A stretch of 64,000 bases of DNA from Ianthella basta. Taxonomy: Eukaryota; Porifera; Demospongiae; Verongiida; Ianthellidae. The stretch spans positions 2,792,851 to 2,856,850 of the forward strand of contig OZ025885.1 in NCBI GenBank assembly GCA_964019415.1, given 5' to 3'. Shown piece after piece: positions 1 through 10,515 of the stretch. The position numbers were made by a program, and so were the translations under genes. The notes beneath the pieces were generated by a model, which worked only from the letters and a program-made list of their open reading frames with translations, was not told the origin of the DNA and did no database searches. Every line of letters begins with the position of its first letter. Within the stretch, counting starts at the first letter, position 1.

Positions 1-1778
1 TGTTAGCTGGAACCATGAGGTATGGATTGATATATATAGGATGACTGCTGTGTGCAGAGTCATTGTTTGGAAATAATTGTGCATGAAATCCTAACTTGAA
101 TTCAATGGAGGGGACTACCATCTGGAGACTGATGGATGTGTCAAATCAAAGTCACACTCTGGGCTTTTACTGTCTGTGGAGCCTTGGAACAACACAGACA
201 TGGAAAGAATGATAAGCAATGGCTTAGATTGTGTCTGCAATTAGACATGTTCTCTTATCAGTCTCTGGACTGTGCCCCCTCCATCAGATGACTGCTCTCA
301 TTTTGCTTACACTTTCTTCCACACATTGACTCTGCACACAGCAATCATCCTATATTCAGCAACAATCACCTTCAGCATGTGAATACAAGGGTCAAAGAGG
401 GGAGTGGTTGCTGATGGGCATCGTAGCTCAGTGGCTAAAGGATTGGCAGATTAGGTCATAGGCCCCATTATGTGAATTTAAGTGCAAAAATAGCTATGGT
501 AGTACAATGTCATAGGAAGATGGCAGCTTGGAGAATCATGAGGACAAAGGGCATCTTTGTTTGAGGTCAGAAATGTTGCTACTCCTGCTCTTTGTGACAG
601 AAGCCCTTTGAGGCCAATGTAGTAGGGCCTCCTTGCAAAATTTCATTCACGGACATTTCTGACCCCCATTTTGACAGCGATTCATGAAAAATTGCAATAT
701 ACTGGTAATTGCTTTGTGTGAGCTAATCACTATTTGTGTTAGACCATTCCTCACAGCATTTGTTTGGAATGGTCTAGCTAGCCAAGCTACCAAAATACAA
801 AAGATCAACATAGACTTGCAAAATATCAACACACAAGCTAAATCATGAAATTACTGCTGTTAAGTGAAATTTTATCTGAAATCTCTCCCACTAGACATGA
901 ACATACAATGCACTAAGACAGCGTTGTCAGTATACATAAAGACCCATGCACATACCTCCCTCTGACTTTGGGGTTTTGCCTCACTTGATAAATTAACTAG
1001 AGCTATAATCTTGCATTTCGCAGAGTCACAGTTGTGTTGATGCCCTTCAATAGACACTCTGTGCACATTTGATCCATCCTGAATTTAATTAACAAATTCA
1101 CAGCAGTTTCAAAGCAAGCAGCATGAAGAATCAACTAAAACAATTGCCTATACACGTACACTAGTTGGAATAGGATAGAGTTAACTATTGATTATTCATG
1201 CATAAAAGACCATTACTTTACCTCCAGTAAAATCAATTTGCATTTAACGCACAGCTTGCATTTATAGCCTATTTAGCACTCTTATGTTTCTGTGTAATCA
1301 AAAGTAACAACATTGGGAGGGTATAAGGGCGTTCTAACGGGTGCCTTGCAGATATTAAATTGTATAATAGCTACCTTTTGCACATGGCAACTAATACATA
1401 TACATACGACTGCAGGCCAAGGATGCCATTACTTTGGCATTTAGCATTGTTCAATGGGAAATTGGGAATGCTGTGTGCAGAATTTGTTTGCCTACTTTCA
1501 AAGTGGCCAGCCATTAAGGCCTGGAGCTTCAAGGAGTCATATCATCAAATGAGAATATTCAGTTGCATGTACTACAAGACACTATCCTAGACCCATGTCT
1601 GTGCTCTGTGTAAGCGGAGACAATATATCAATCCATGTTTAAAGAACAACTGGCCATTGCCAGAAGCACACTATTGCCACAGGTATTGCCAATGTGCTAC
1701 CTTGAATTAAACAACCTGGCAGATCAATCTGATATTACTCACTCAAAACCATATGGCATTTGCCGAACCAACATAAGT
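1..1778. other. No gene recognised
   Basis: AT-rich sequence with only short, unconvincing open frames on both strands. No splice-flanked coding exon and no protein similarity was recognised. A segment near 424-500 resembles a tRNA box A but lacks a good box B. The region probably consists of intergenic sequence and old repeats. Confidence 0.5.
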
Positions 1779-2332
1779 TTAAAGGTTATGGTTAGGTTAG
1801 GTTAAGTTATTTTTATTGAAACAGGATGGTCCCATCAGCTCATATGGCTGGTCTACCTGGGATCGAATCCTGAAAACATATACAATACACACAAGCGATA
1901 GCAATGCTATATGTCCAGCTAATGATGATAAGAGTACTAGTAGATCAAAAACGTGATTGTGATTGACAAAAATGGTCTGAAAGTTTGAAGTTTGTTGTTT
2001 GAGTTTTGAAAGTTAATTCATAAGATAGGATTTTAATGCACTCTTGAAAAGTGGAACGGACTTGATACTTCTGGTCTCCGGAGGAAGGTTTGACCAGTCT
2101 ACCAATGCTCTAAAAAAACTCTTCTTCCCCACTCAAACTTAGCAGGGAAGAGATGAGGGTTGTCAGAGCCCCTTGTCCTGGCATAGCCCAAGAAACAATT
2201 TCTGTGAAAAGATTGAGTAAGGTAGGCTGGGGTCAGATTGTTCAAGCATCTGTGTAGGAGGATAAGCCAAAACATAACTCTATGTCTTTCTAAGGGCATC
2301 CAATGCAGAGTATGCCTCATCTCCCCATGCAC
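1779..2332 (-). mobile_element. 3' end of a decayed non-LTR retrotransposon (LINE)
   Basis: On the minus strand, 2332-2099 encodes a 77-residue stretch with the usual C-terminal tail found after the reverse transcriptase in CR1/L2-like LINEs: LHWMPLERHR, then LTPAYLTQSF, then a basic stretch ending FLEHW. Below it the sequence runs to about 1779 and ends in a CCTAA-type pentamer tail (seen as ttaggttaggtta on the plus strand near 1790-1805). The layout matches the 3' end of the better preserved LINE at 18.7 kb, which ends in an ACAAT pentamer tail. Upstream coding sequence is missing, so this is a 5'-truncated dead copy. The clade is not certain. Confidence 0.55.
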
Positions 2333-2559
2333 TAGGTGTCCTGGGTGGCTGGGATAGGATCAGTCACATACCATAGTTTAAGACCCTCTCTACTTTAGCC
2401 TGTAGCTCTTTGGTACACTCTTGCCAGACAACTGCACGGTAGTCTTTTAACATGCCATATCTTTCAAAGCTATCTAAAATGCAAAAAATGATCTAAATGA
2501 AGTTACTGCATATTTTATTAATCTAAAAACAGTGACAGACCAGTAAGGAACAGTGGGAA

Positions 2560-3500
2560 GGTTCAAGACTGAGGCGTGTATGAAATTCAAGTAGAGTTGT
2601 CGAAGGCAGGAGGAATGAGCTTAATGAAGTGGCCGCAAATGGTGTTCAATATGGGGATGAGGTTTGGTAAGAGCAGTGGTCATTTTCATCTACAATAAGG
2701 ATTGCAGGCTGACGTGCAGCAATTGCAGAGGAATAGGTCTGCTGAGTGTGGCTGGGAAATGATCTGATTAAGTATTGAATGCTATGTTAAGAGTGAGCAC
2801 TGAAGAGAGAGTGATGGAGGAGCAGGGCAGATTTATATACAGCAAAGAGAGGTTGTGTAGATCAAGTGTTCGACCTAAGACAAGCAATGGAGCAGGTAAT
2901 TGAGAAAAGAAGAGAGTTATAGAGCTTTTATTGATCTGGAGAAAGCGTATATGACAAAGTGAATAAGGTGAAGCAGTGAAAGGAACTAAGACAGGCACAG
3001 TTGGGAGAGGGGCTTCTGAAGGCAATACAATCTCTATTATGTGAACTGTGAGGCAAGAGTGAAGGTGGGGGAAAGCATTCGGAGTGGTTGGAAGTGGAAC
3101 AAGGAATAAGGCAAGGGTGCACTCTCTCACCATGACTTTTTAATGTACTTATGTTCGCCATTGTGAGGGATGCAAGAGAGAGCTTCTAAGAATGTGTGAG
3201 ATTGGGAGAGAAGAATATCAACAGTTTGCTTTTTGCTTATGACATGGTGTTGGTGGCAGACAGTGAAGAGTCCCTACGAGTTAATTTAACAAAATTGAAT
3301 GAGGCATTGACAAAGAGGGAGAAGACGGAAGTAATGAAGGTGGGGAAGGAGAGGGGACATTGCTGTATGGAAGTTGGGTCAGGAAGTTGGAGGCAGTGGG
3401 TGCAGTGAAGTATTTGTGAGTGATGGAAAAGATCAGAAATAGGATATAAAATGTGGCAAGAGTGATGGGGGTGTTGAATGAGCCAATGTAGATCGAAGCA
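2560..3500 (+). pseudogene. Decayed LINE reverse transcriptase fragment
   Basis: Across three plus-strand frames the core motifs of a LINE reverse transcriptase can be followed. NCRGIGLLSVAGK lies near 2720, EEQGRFIYSKERLC near 2818, LLLIWRKRI (a degenerate FIDLEKAYD block) near 2930, and LLFAYDMVLVADSEESL near 3224, where the catalytic FADD/YADD has become FAYD. The frame breaks several times and stop codons are present, so nothing can be translated as a whole. It is unrelated in sequence to the two intact LINEs further right. It is an old dead insertion without recognisable ends. Confidence 0.7.
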
Positions 3501-3666
3501 CAAGGAACTGTGCAGAAAAGGGAGGGGGCTAGTTCCTAGACTAACCTTAGGTGAGATGTGAATAGATTTCTGCTGTAGCTGGGCCTCTTCCTCAATCTCT
3601 TCAATTGCACACCCTCTGATCCTATGATCAACCCCACTGAGCTGGAAGGCACTTCAAACTATTGCA

Positions 3667-3690
3667 CATACATACATACATACATACATG
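3667..3690. repeat. (CATA)n microsatellite
   Basis: Six consecutive CATA units immediately downstream of the decayed reverse transcriptase, so it may be the simple-repeat tail of that LINE. Confidence 0.8.
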
Positions 3691-3899
3691 AATCGGCCTA
3701 TTACAGCACCGGAGTTAGAAAGTAAGAAGCTAAAATGTGTGCAAGTTAATGAAAGAGTTCCAGATGGATACTGGCCTATCAGTAGCTAGCTAAAATGATT
3801 CGTTTTCCAATTGGCCTGTTGGTGGTTACTCTTTCTTTCTGCTTTCTAACCACTCTCGACTGGCACTGATGAAGCTGTGCGACACTCAGGGGCGTCACC

Positions 3900-4309
3900 C
3901 ACCTGAGCCAGGATCTCTTTCACTGTGGCACGCAATTGAAGGTGTCTACACAGTGTCTCCACTGCCCACACGTAGCCGCCGCAGCTGATGCCACCGCAGA
4001 AACATCGCGCGGTTCGCCAATGGCTGTGGAGAAGTTAGGAGAGCCTTCTATGAGGAGGATGGTTGGATGTTTGGCGTGGCGGCCCATAGAAGACGATTGT
4101 GTAGTCCCCAGAGATGCTCGATGGTCTGCGCCGTTCGGAAGTGGTACTCGCTGCTGACGAAGAACCTCAGCATTGTTACTGTGGGTTCTGTTCTAGTTGG
4201 AAAGGTCGTCGAGCAGTGAAAAAGTGTGCCACTTCCATGCTGATGTTTGCTTGGGTGAGCGCCCTCTGACACCACGTGGTCTCTAAGCTGCCATCTTGAT
4301 GACGTCACA
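3900..4309 (-). repeat. Dispersed repeat ending in a TGACGTCA / AAGATGGC start-like module
   Basis: Read on the minus strand, this block begins with a CRE-like TGACGTCA followed by AAGATGGCAGC (4309-4283), a start codon in good context. A diverged relative lies at 51300-51637, where the minus strand begins GTGACGTTATCATAATGGCGGC. The block is GC- and CpG-rich compared with its surroundings and has no long open frame. It may be the 5' end of a mobile element or a duplicated promoter plus first exon. No product is recognised. Confidence 0.3.
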
Positions 4310-4539
4310 ACCCCCCCACCTATTATTGCACAAGTATGAGTACAATAAAATTATATATGGCATCAGGTAAAGAACATACATGAATAAAGGGCAACTTTGC
4401 ATAGTAAATGCCGGTATAACCTTCCTAGCTACACACATATGGTTACAAATCTGGAAGCTGGCTATTATGGTAAATAGCTTAATTAATACAAACATGCAGC
4501 TGTTGAGTAACAGCACAAGTACTGCTTGGCTCAATTTTG

Positions 4540-5132
4540 TTTGCCCAGTTCCCGAGCACGCGCCTGTGCTGCCAATACAACCGAGGAGCCCCAATCGTTG
4601 TTCGCGAACTCCTCCCGCGAACATTGACGAAACGCGCCCAAACGGCAGCTGTCGCACATTGTACCCCATCTCAATATAAAGTTGTAGACGTGCTGAAATA
4701 AGCTGCTGACAAGGAGCGCGTGGCGAAAGCCCAAGATGAACCGACCGTCGACCATCTTGGTGGAAGAAAGTACGTATGCCGTATTCTGGGCGTTCGCGCA
4801 GGTGCGAGAATTACACCCAAGCTAGCACAATGCCGAAGCGGAGAAAATGGAAAGGGGGTTGTCTCACACACAGGAACCATCAGCTCCTTACAACTATCCG
4901 TTGTTTGTCTACGGTGATCTTCCATGTAACATGCATGCACACATGGTATATAGGTCAGTCACACTGACATCACCAGGCCAGCCTGGACTATCCTTTGCCA
5001 GAGCATGCATGACCAGCCAGTGCATTACTAGCTGGGGCCTGAATAGCAATGGCATTACCAGCCTGTGTCCAAACAGCTGGCATACGCCAAGCACGCGGAG
5101 AGACCTGCCCGAAAGGCAGGTCTGTCCGCTAG
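4540..5132 (+). mobile_element. Helitron copy A (3' part, non-autonomous)
   Basis: This segment matches 10740-11320 and parts of 18770-19609. It ends in a Helitron-type terminus: a hairpin (GACCTGCCC, loop, GGGCAGGTC-like arm; 5102-5121), six bases, then CTAG at 5129-5132 followed by T. Helitrons are rolling-circle transposons that end in a hairpin plus CTRR and insert between A and T. The left part is truncated or diverged before 4540. No Rep or helicase frame is present. It is followed directly by the 5' end of another copy. Confidence 0.75.
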
Positions 5133-5605
5133 TCTATATATATATGTTACGCGCATACCTCCAACCTGCGCTATATAAAGAGGGATTGAGCAGAACGGTT
5201 GTCCGCGAAGTCCTCCTACGAGCAACGACGCAACGACACCAAACTTTCCCATATTACGGACGCCATGCCCGGTCTCGATCTAAGAGGGGGGACGTGCGCG
5301 AAGAGGCCCCTGCCGAGGAGTGCGCGGCGAAAAAAAAACTCAAAACGACGGTCCGTCATCTTGGATTTACGGAGAAATTATACGGTTTTCGCGCACGCTC
5401 CCATGCTACCAATACAAAAGAAGAACCCCAACCGTTGTTCGCGAACTCCTCCCGCGAACGTTGACGAAATGCACCCAAACGTCCCCAGCCATGAAACGCT
5501 GTACCTCACATCAATATAAGGTAGTAGACGTGCTAAAATAAGCTGATGCTGAGGAGCGCGGAGCGAAAACCCAGGATGAACTGACCGTCGGCCATCTTGG
5601 ATCTG
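5133..5605 (+). mobile_element. Helitron copy B (5' part)
   Basis: It starts with TCTATATATA directly after the CTAG of copy A and then follows copy C from its 5' end (ATAAAGAGGGATTGAGCAG onward) until about 5605, where the match stops in the sequence ccatcttggatct. About 35 bases near 5138-5170 are not in copies C and D. The 3' half of the copy is missing and the minus-strand LINE begins at the break. Confidence 0.65.
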
Positions 5606-5866
5606 CGATAAACGTACAGGACCCCTCTACAGGATGCACTAGACCCCTCTACAGGAAGCACTCGACCACTTTACAGTTTACCCTCCTGAATACAGGGCCT
5701 TCCAAAGGCGGGGACCTTGCATCTAGACTATATTGATATATTATTGATATATTATTATTTAAGTGCACCGTGTTGTATAATACAAACACTAGGGTGTCAG
5801 CCCCATGCAGCACTATAATATAATTAAATGTAACAGTGTCAAAAGAATCACAATGGGCATAGTTCT

Positions 5867-8800
5867 TTAAGGGCAGCTTGTCCTTTTCTGCCACATCCTC
5901 TGCAGCGCCTTCCGCACTCTTCCATCTTTGCATGCCTCCTCCAGTACCCATATCACCCTGTCATCATCCTTCATGCTCTCCCATCCCACCACTATCTCAT
6001 TCATCAGCCTTGCCATTTCTCTCCTCTCTTCTGCCACAAATACACACCGGCACACAAAGTGCTTGACATCTTCCACTTCACCACTGTCACAGTTCTTACA
6101 AAGTCGTTCGCCCCTACTTAACCCACACCATCTGCCAGTTTCTACCCTTAATTCTGCTGTTCCCCCTCGTAGTTTCACCATCATCCTCCTTTGCATCTTA
6201 CACTCTATCTCCACACACCGCGCCTTGCATTCAGCATCCATTAAACTCCCAATCACTTCCAGCTTTGGCCGTTCCCTAGCTGCTTCCCTCCATACTTCTC
6301 TCACTTCCCTCCATGCTATGTCCTTCAACACCTGCTTTACTTCTTTCAATGTCAACCCACTCACGGCCTCAGCATCTAACCCCTTCCATTTGAACCTCAC
6401 CAAACTTTGTTGTAGCTCTTTCACCCACCGTACTTTACACCCTACTTCCAAGGCTTCAAGCATCACAACTTTCAATAACCTGCCATCAGTCATCCTCATT
6501 ACCTGTACCCAGAACTCAATACTTCTCTTCATTGCCACCCATTTCATTGGTAGCATGTTCATCTCAAATTGCAGGGAGACCAAAGGGTGTAGTCTCCCCA
6601 CCCCTAAAAAGATTCTTGCCGCCCGCATCTGCACATTTTCAACTGGCCCGAGTTGTGCTCCACAACCCCATACCTCTGCCCCATACAATAGCACAGACTC
6701 AACGAGAGATTCCATCAGCCTCACAAAGGTAGCTCCTCTCACTTCCCCCACAGTGGCCCTGCACCTTCTGAGCCAGTCACTTAGTGCTCTTGCTCCCGCC
6801 TTTCCTCTCTCCTCCACCATTCTCGTACCTTGCAGGTGCTCATCAATCACACACCCAAGATACTTGTACTCCTGCACCACTGCAATCTCTTCACCTCCAA
6901 CATCAAACTTCTCCTCCGTCCTTTTCATACCTGTCCTTCTCACATGCATTACCCCGCATTTTTCCACATTCACTTCAACTGACCATTCATTACACCATTC
7001 TACTAATGTGTTCAACCCATGCTTCATAGATTTTTCATCCTCTGCAAGAATCACTGCGTCATCTGCATACAACAACACTGAGATTAGCTGACCCCTGCAC
7101 TTTACCCCCACTCCTGCCTCTTTCAGCTTAGTTATCAGTGAATTGATATACAAGGAGAATAACAGTGGCGAAAGGATGCATCCCTGTCTCAACCCACATG
7201 TTACTTTGAAAGGTTCACTTCGTCCCTCTCCCACCTTCACTTCACAACTCACATCCTCATAAACTGCCTTTAGGAAAGCTGAGAGGCGACCTCCTAACCC
7301 CATTCCCTCTAAACACCTCCACAACTTCCCTCTGTCCACCCTGTCATATGCCTTCTTAAAGTCAATAAAACTGGCAAACATCCCTGTCTTTGTCACTGCT
7401 TTCACCTGCCCCAATAATACCAAAGTCATTAACTGATCTCTGCACCCTCTTCCTTTTCTAAACCCTCCCTGCTCCTCTGCCACCAGCTTCCTTTCTTCAA
7501 CTACATGCACCAACCTATTCTGAGCAATACTGCACATCGCCTTATAAGCAACTGGCAGTAATGAAATGCCCCGGAAATCCTCTGTCTTGCATACCCCACT
7601 TCTACTCCTCTTTGGTATGGGGACCACGGTGCTTCTTCGCCATTCCGAGGGAACCATCCCATTCTTCCAGCACCAACTGAAGAGGCTACACCAAAAATCC
7701 ACCAGGACATCACTGCATACCATTTCAGCCGTTAGCCTATCACTCCCAGGGGCTGCTTTCCGCTTCAAAGTGTCCAAAGCCTGCTTCACTTCTTCTCTTG
7801 TCACATCTTCATTTAACAATTCATTCCCCCCATTTACCTCTTCTCCCCCTTCATCTCCCTGAACCTCTGATCTTCCCCCCTCATTCAACACATTTTGAAA
7901 GTATCTCTTCCATACCCCTACGGCTTCCTTACCCTGTCTCACCACACCCAGCTCATCATATACCTTACCAATGTCACTCCTCTTTTTTTTACCGTTTGTC
8001 AAGCCCAGCTTTCTTGCCATTCTCCACCACTTCTTAGGATTTCTTATCACTCTATCCAGTTCATTTCGTCTGCTTTCATCAAAACTTCTCTTCGCTCTAC
8101 TCACTGCTTTCTTATATTCCCTTCTCTTCTCAACATAGTCTCTCCTTTTCCCCCTCTTTGCATCACTACCATTACACTCCAACCACTCTCTCTCTGCCCT
8201 GTGGAAAGCCTTCCTCAGTTTGGCAATCTCTTTGGTGAACCATGGTTGCCCACCTTTACCTCTCTTCACCTTCATCTCTACCAATCCCTGTCTCATCATC
8301 TCTGTCAATTCTCCGTATATTTCATCAATCACTTCCTGGTCATTCCCTGCTGTTTCCACTTTATCCGTCAACAACCTCACCCTCTCCACCTCACCTTCCA
8401 AGTATCCCTCTGGGACCGCGTACCGCTTTACCATGCCATCTTTAAGTTCACCTTCCTCCTTGCCTTCTTCCATCCCACTAACCCAGTCAGTTGCAACCTC
8501 CCAGCTCATAAGGGAGTGGTCAGGTGTTCTAGTGACCACCCCTCTGCAATCCATCTCCTCCACACTCTCTGACATGGTTGTCACCTTGAAATTTTCAATG
8601 ATATGAAAATTCTCCTTGCTGACCAGGCAGTAGTCGACCACTGAACATCCCTTGCCAGAGACACAAGTGAATGCATCCCTTCCCTTCCTCCCATTCACCT
8701 CTGTCATACTTGTACTTCGGAGGAAGTCCACCAATGCTTCGCCTTGACTGTTCTTCACCCCATCAATCACTTTTCTAGGAGGGATGCCATCCCTGTCTGT

Positions 8801-9385
8801 ATTAAGTTCCCCACATCTAGCGTTGAAATCTCCACAGATTATCAGAGGCCCCTGTGAGCAAAACTTTGCCACCTGTTCAGATAGCAGCTGGAGGGTTTCC
8901 TCTGCCCCCTGTCCCCGGCTTGAGGACTCAGGTGGGATGTAGCATGCTGCCAATATCAGAGTGTCTTCATTCCCTTGACTTAACTTCACCCATAGAATAT
9001 CCTCAATGTCTGCGTCTATGACTTCCACTGCCCACTTCTCCAGCACCTCTTCACGAACCAACAGACCAACCCCACCTGAACCCCTCACTGCCTTCCTATG
9101 GAGGTTTCTTCTATTCCGCCCAAACCACCTATATCCTTCCACAGCAATCTCCTCCTCTCCCCTCAACCACGTTTCCACCAATGCCACCACATCTGGCTTG
9201 TAGAAATCTATCACCTTTGCCCTCATATCATGCCCTTCCCTCATTTTCTCCATTTCACCACCACCTCTTCCCCACCCACAAACATTCCAACACATCATAC
9301 TCAACCTCCCCTCACCTCTGGTCCCAACATCTGCAAACAATCCCTCTTCTTCCCCTCCCCCTGCCACCTCACCAGTAGCTTTCAC
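5867..9385 (-). CDS. LINE ORF2: APE endonuclease and reverse transcriptase
   Basis: An open frame of 1,172 codons. An apurinic-type endonuclease begins at once (MMCWNVCGWG, about residue 30), with ETWL, GDFNAR near 182 and PDHSL near 287. The reverse transcriptase follows, with KAAPGSD, FRGISLLPVAYKA, EEQGGFRKGRG, FIDFKKAYDRVD, GLRQGCILSPLLF and the catalytic YADD at about 773. A C-terminal zinc knuckle of form CKNC...H...C lies near 1093. The enzyme nicks target DNA and copies the element RNA into it. The open frame begins with GTG at 9385, but the first ATG is residue 30 (9298), just before the endonuclease, so the real start is probably there. No inactivating change is seen in the motifs. 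The exact LINE clade is not assigned. Confidence 0.85.
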   Translation of the reverse strand: MKATGEVAGGGEEEGLFADVGTRGEGRLSMMCWNVCGWGRGGGEMEKMREGHDMRAKVIDFYKPDVVALVETWLRGEEEIAVEGYRWFGRNRRNLHRKAVRGSGGVGLLVREEVLEKWAVEVIDADIEDILWVKLSQGNEDTLILAACYIPPESSSRGQGAEETLQLLSEQVAKFCSQGPLIICGDFNARCGELNTDRDGIPPRKVIDGVKNSQGEALVDFLRSTSMTEVNGRKGRDAFTCVSGKGCSVVDYCLVSKENFHIIENFKVTTMSESVEEMDCRGVVTRTPDHSLMSWEVATDWVSGMEEGKEEGELKDGMVKRYAVPEGYLEGEVERVRLLTDKVETAGNDQEVIDEIYGELTEMMRQGLVEMKVKRGKGGQPWFTKEIAKLRKAFHRAEREWLECNGSDAKRGKRRDYVEKRREYKKAVSRAKRSFDESRRNELDRVIRNPKKWWRMARKLGLTNGKKKRSDIGKVYDELGVVRQGKEAVGVWKRYFQNVLNEGGRSEVQGDEGGEEVNGGNELLNEDVTREEVKQALDTLKRKAAPGSDRLTAEMVCSDVLVDFWCSLFSWCWKNGMVPSEWRRSTVVPIPKRSRSGVCKTEDFRGISLLPVAYKAMCSIAQNRLVHVVEERKLVAEEQGGFRKGRGCRDQLMTLVLLGQVKAVTKTGMFASFIDFKKAYDRVDRGKLWRCLEGMGLGGRLSAFLKAVYEDVSCEVKVGEGRSEPFKVTCGLRQGCILSPLLFSLYINSLITKLKEAGVGVKCRGQLISVLLYADDAVILAEDEKSMKHGLNTLVEWCNEWSVEVNVEKCGVMHVRRTGMKRTEEKFDVGGEEIAVVQEYKYLGCVIDEHLQGTRMVEERGKAGARALSDWLRRCRATVGEVRGATFVRLMESLVESVLLYGAEVWGCGAQLGPVENVQMRAARIFLGVGRLHPLVSLQFEMNMLPMKWVAMKRSIEFWVQVMRMTDGRLLKVVMLEALEVGCKVRWVKELQQSLVRFKWKGLDAEAVSGLTLKEVKQVLKDIAWREVREVWREAARERPKLEVIGSLMDAECKARCVEIECKMQRRMMVKLRGGTAELRVETGRWCGLSRGERLCKNCDSGEVEDVKHFVCRCVFVAEERREMARLMNEIVVGWESMKDDDRVIWVLEEACKDGRVRKALQRMWQKRTSCP

Positions 9386-10503
9386 CTGTGCCCCTCCGAC
9401 ACAGGTTCCATCGCTAAAAAATCACGCTCTCCTCTTCCAACTTTCTGCCACCGCCAATACTTATGCTTCCACTGCTCATCCAATGTCAATAGATCTCTCT
9501 CTTGGGCTTTCACAACAAACCACCACACCTTCTTTTCCTTCCACTGACCCACGTGCTTACTAATGAAGAACCTAGAAGACATCTTCCCCACTACCCTGAC
9601 CATCTCCTTCGTAATTTCATTGCAGGACTCTCTCTTCCGGGTTCCCCACACTTTTCGCACCCCTGAAACATATTTGGCTGACTTCTCCCTTCCTACACTC
9701 TTTGGACTGTTCCCCCCACAGTCATTTTGCCTCTCACTACTTTCCTGACCAGATCTCTGTAGGCATGTTGCCTGTTTCTCTCGCTCATCTGACACTACCA
9801 TCTTTTCCACCTTATCACCTGTCACCCCTTCACTCTGTGTCATACACTCCAACACCTCCTCTCTCTGGGACCCTCCTAAGCCCAGGCCTCTCAATCTCTC
9901 ATTCTCCACTCTCATTTCATCCATTTCACTCTTCATCATGCTCATTTCTTCCCTCAACCCCCCTACTTCTTTGCGCAATTGCACCAGACAAGCAGACAAG
10001 CAAAAATAGCAAACAAAGGATTTCCCCTCCATCACTCCGGCATCCTCTTTCATTCCCAGGCATCTGATGTGAGACCATCCTTCACAAATCTCGCAGCACA
10101 CCATTTCCCCTGACTCTACTTCACGAGTACAGAGACATCTAATTGCTTCGTCCCTGGTCTCCCCTAGTCCTGGCTCACCTTCCTTCACAAGACTCACTTT
10201 GCCATCACCACTCCTTCCATCGGTCCCTTCGTCACTCACATAATCAACCCCTTCTCCAACCACACCATCGACTACTTCCTCCAACTGTCCACCAATCTTG
10301 CTCGCGATCTTTGTCCCAATCCCGTCTCCGCTCTTTTTCTCGACCCCTTCTGCGGTCCTACCATCGATATTGTGAATAATCTCCTTTCTCTCTTGTCCTC
10401 TTCTCTTCTGAATCACCCTCCCTACTGATCTTTTCTCTCTTCGCTCACAGTCGCCCATCAAATCTTTTGTCAATCTACGTGCTCTCACGTTCGAGGCCGC
10501 CAT
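9382..10503 (-). CDS. LINE ORF1 protein with PHD finger and coiled coil
   Basis: A 373-residue frame. Residues 1-45 are strongly basic (many R and K). A PHD-type zinc finger follows at about 123-168, with ligands in the order CLC, CCEIC, SHIRC and CYFC, then a predicted coiled coil at about 174-206 rich in E, M and L. In LINEs the ORF1 product packages the RNA, and PHD-bearing ORF1 proteins are known in several animal LINE groups; the role here is inferred from that. The start ATG lies in AAGATGGCGGC. The stop TGA (9384-9382) lies inside the open ORF2 frame, so the second protein is probably made by reinitiation. Confidence 0.75.
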   Translation of the reverse strand: MAASNVRARRLTKDLMGDCERREKRSVGRVIQKRRGQERKEIIHNIDGRTAEGVEKKSGDGIGTKIASKIGGQLEEVVDGVVGEGVDYVSDEGTDGRSGDGKVSLVKEGEPGLGETRDEAIRCLCTREVESGEMVCCEICEGWSHIRCLGMKEDAGVMEGKSFVCYFCLSACLVQLRKEVGGLREEMSMMKSEMDEMRVENERLRGLGLGGSQREEVLECMTQSEGVTGDKVEKMVVSDEREKQATCLQRSGQESSERQNDCGGNSPKSVGREKSAKYVSGVRKVWGTRKRESCNEITKEMVRVVGKMSSRFFISKHVGQWKEKKVWWFVVKAQERDLLTLDEQWKHKYWRWQKVGRGERDFLAMEPVSEGHR

Positions 10504-10515
10504 CTTAATCTCAAT

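Larger units (their letters stand above)
5606..10515 (-). mobile_element. LINE with PHD-finger ORF1 and APE-RT ORF2, near full length
   Basis: This non-LTR retrotransposon has two long uninterrupted frames, ORF1 (10503-9382) and ORF2 (9385-5867), and a 3' UTR from 5866 down to about 5606. In the UTR a unit of about 25 bases (acccctctacagga...) occurs twice at 5620-5666. Only about a dozen bases precede the ORF1 start, which sits in AAGATGGCGGC, a YY1-like context. No clear target-site duplication was found. It lies at the boundary between Helitron copies B and C. Open frames over 4.6 kb suggest a fairly recent insertion. Confidence 0.8.

Noticed and set aside
424..500. tRNA-like or SINE-like sequence (TAGCTCAGTGGCTAAAGG)
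   Set aside because: Box A is good, but no GGTTCGAANCC box B follows and the arms do not fold as a tRNA.
1785..1806. Interstitial telomere repeat
   Set aside because: Only two or three imperfect TTAGG units, and they sit exactly where a LINE tail is expected.
5928..9547. Long plus-strand frames rich in Ser, Pro and Leu across the first LINE
   Set aside because: They are antisense shadows of the LINE ORFs, which have recognisable domains.
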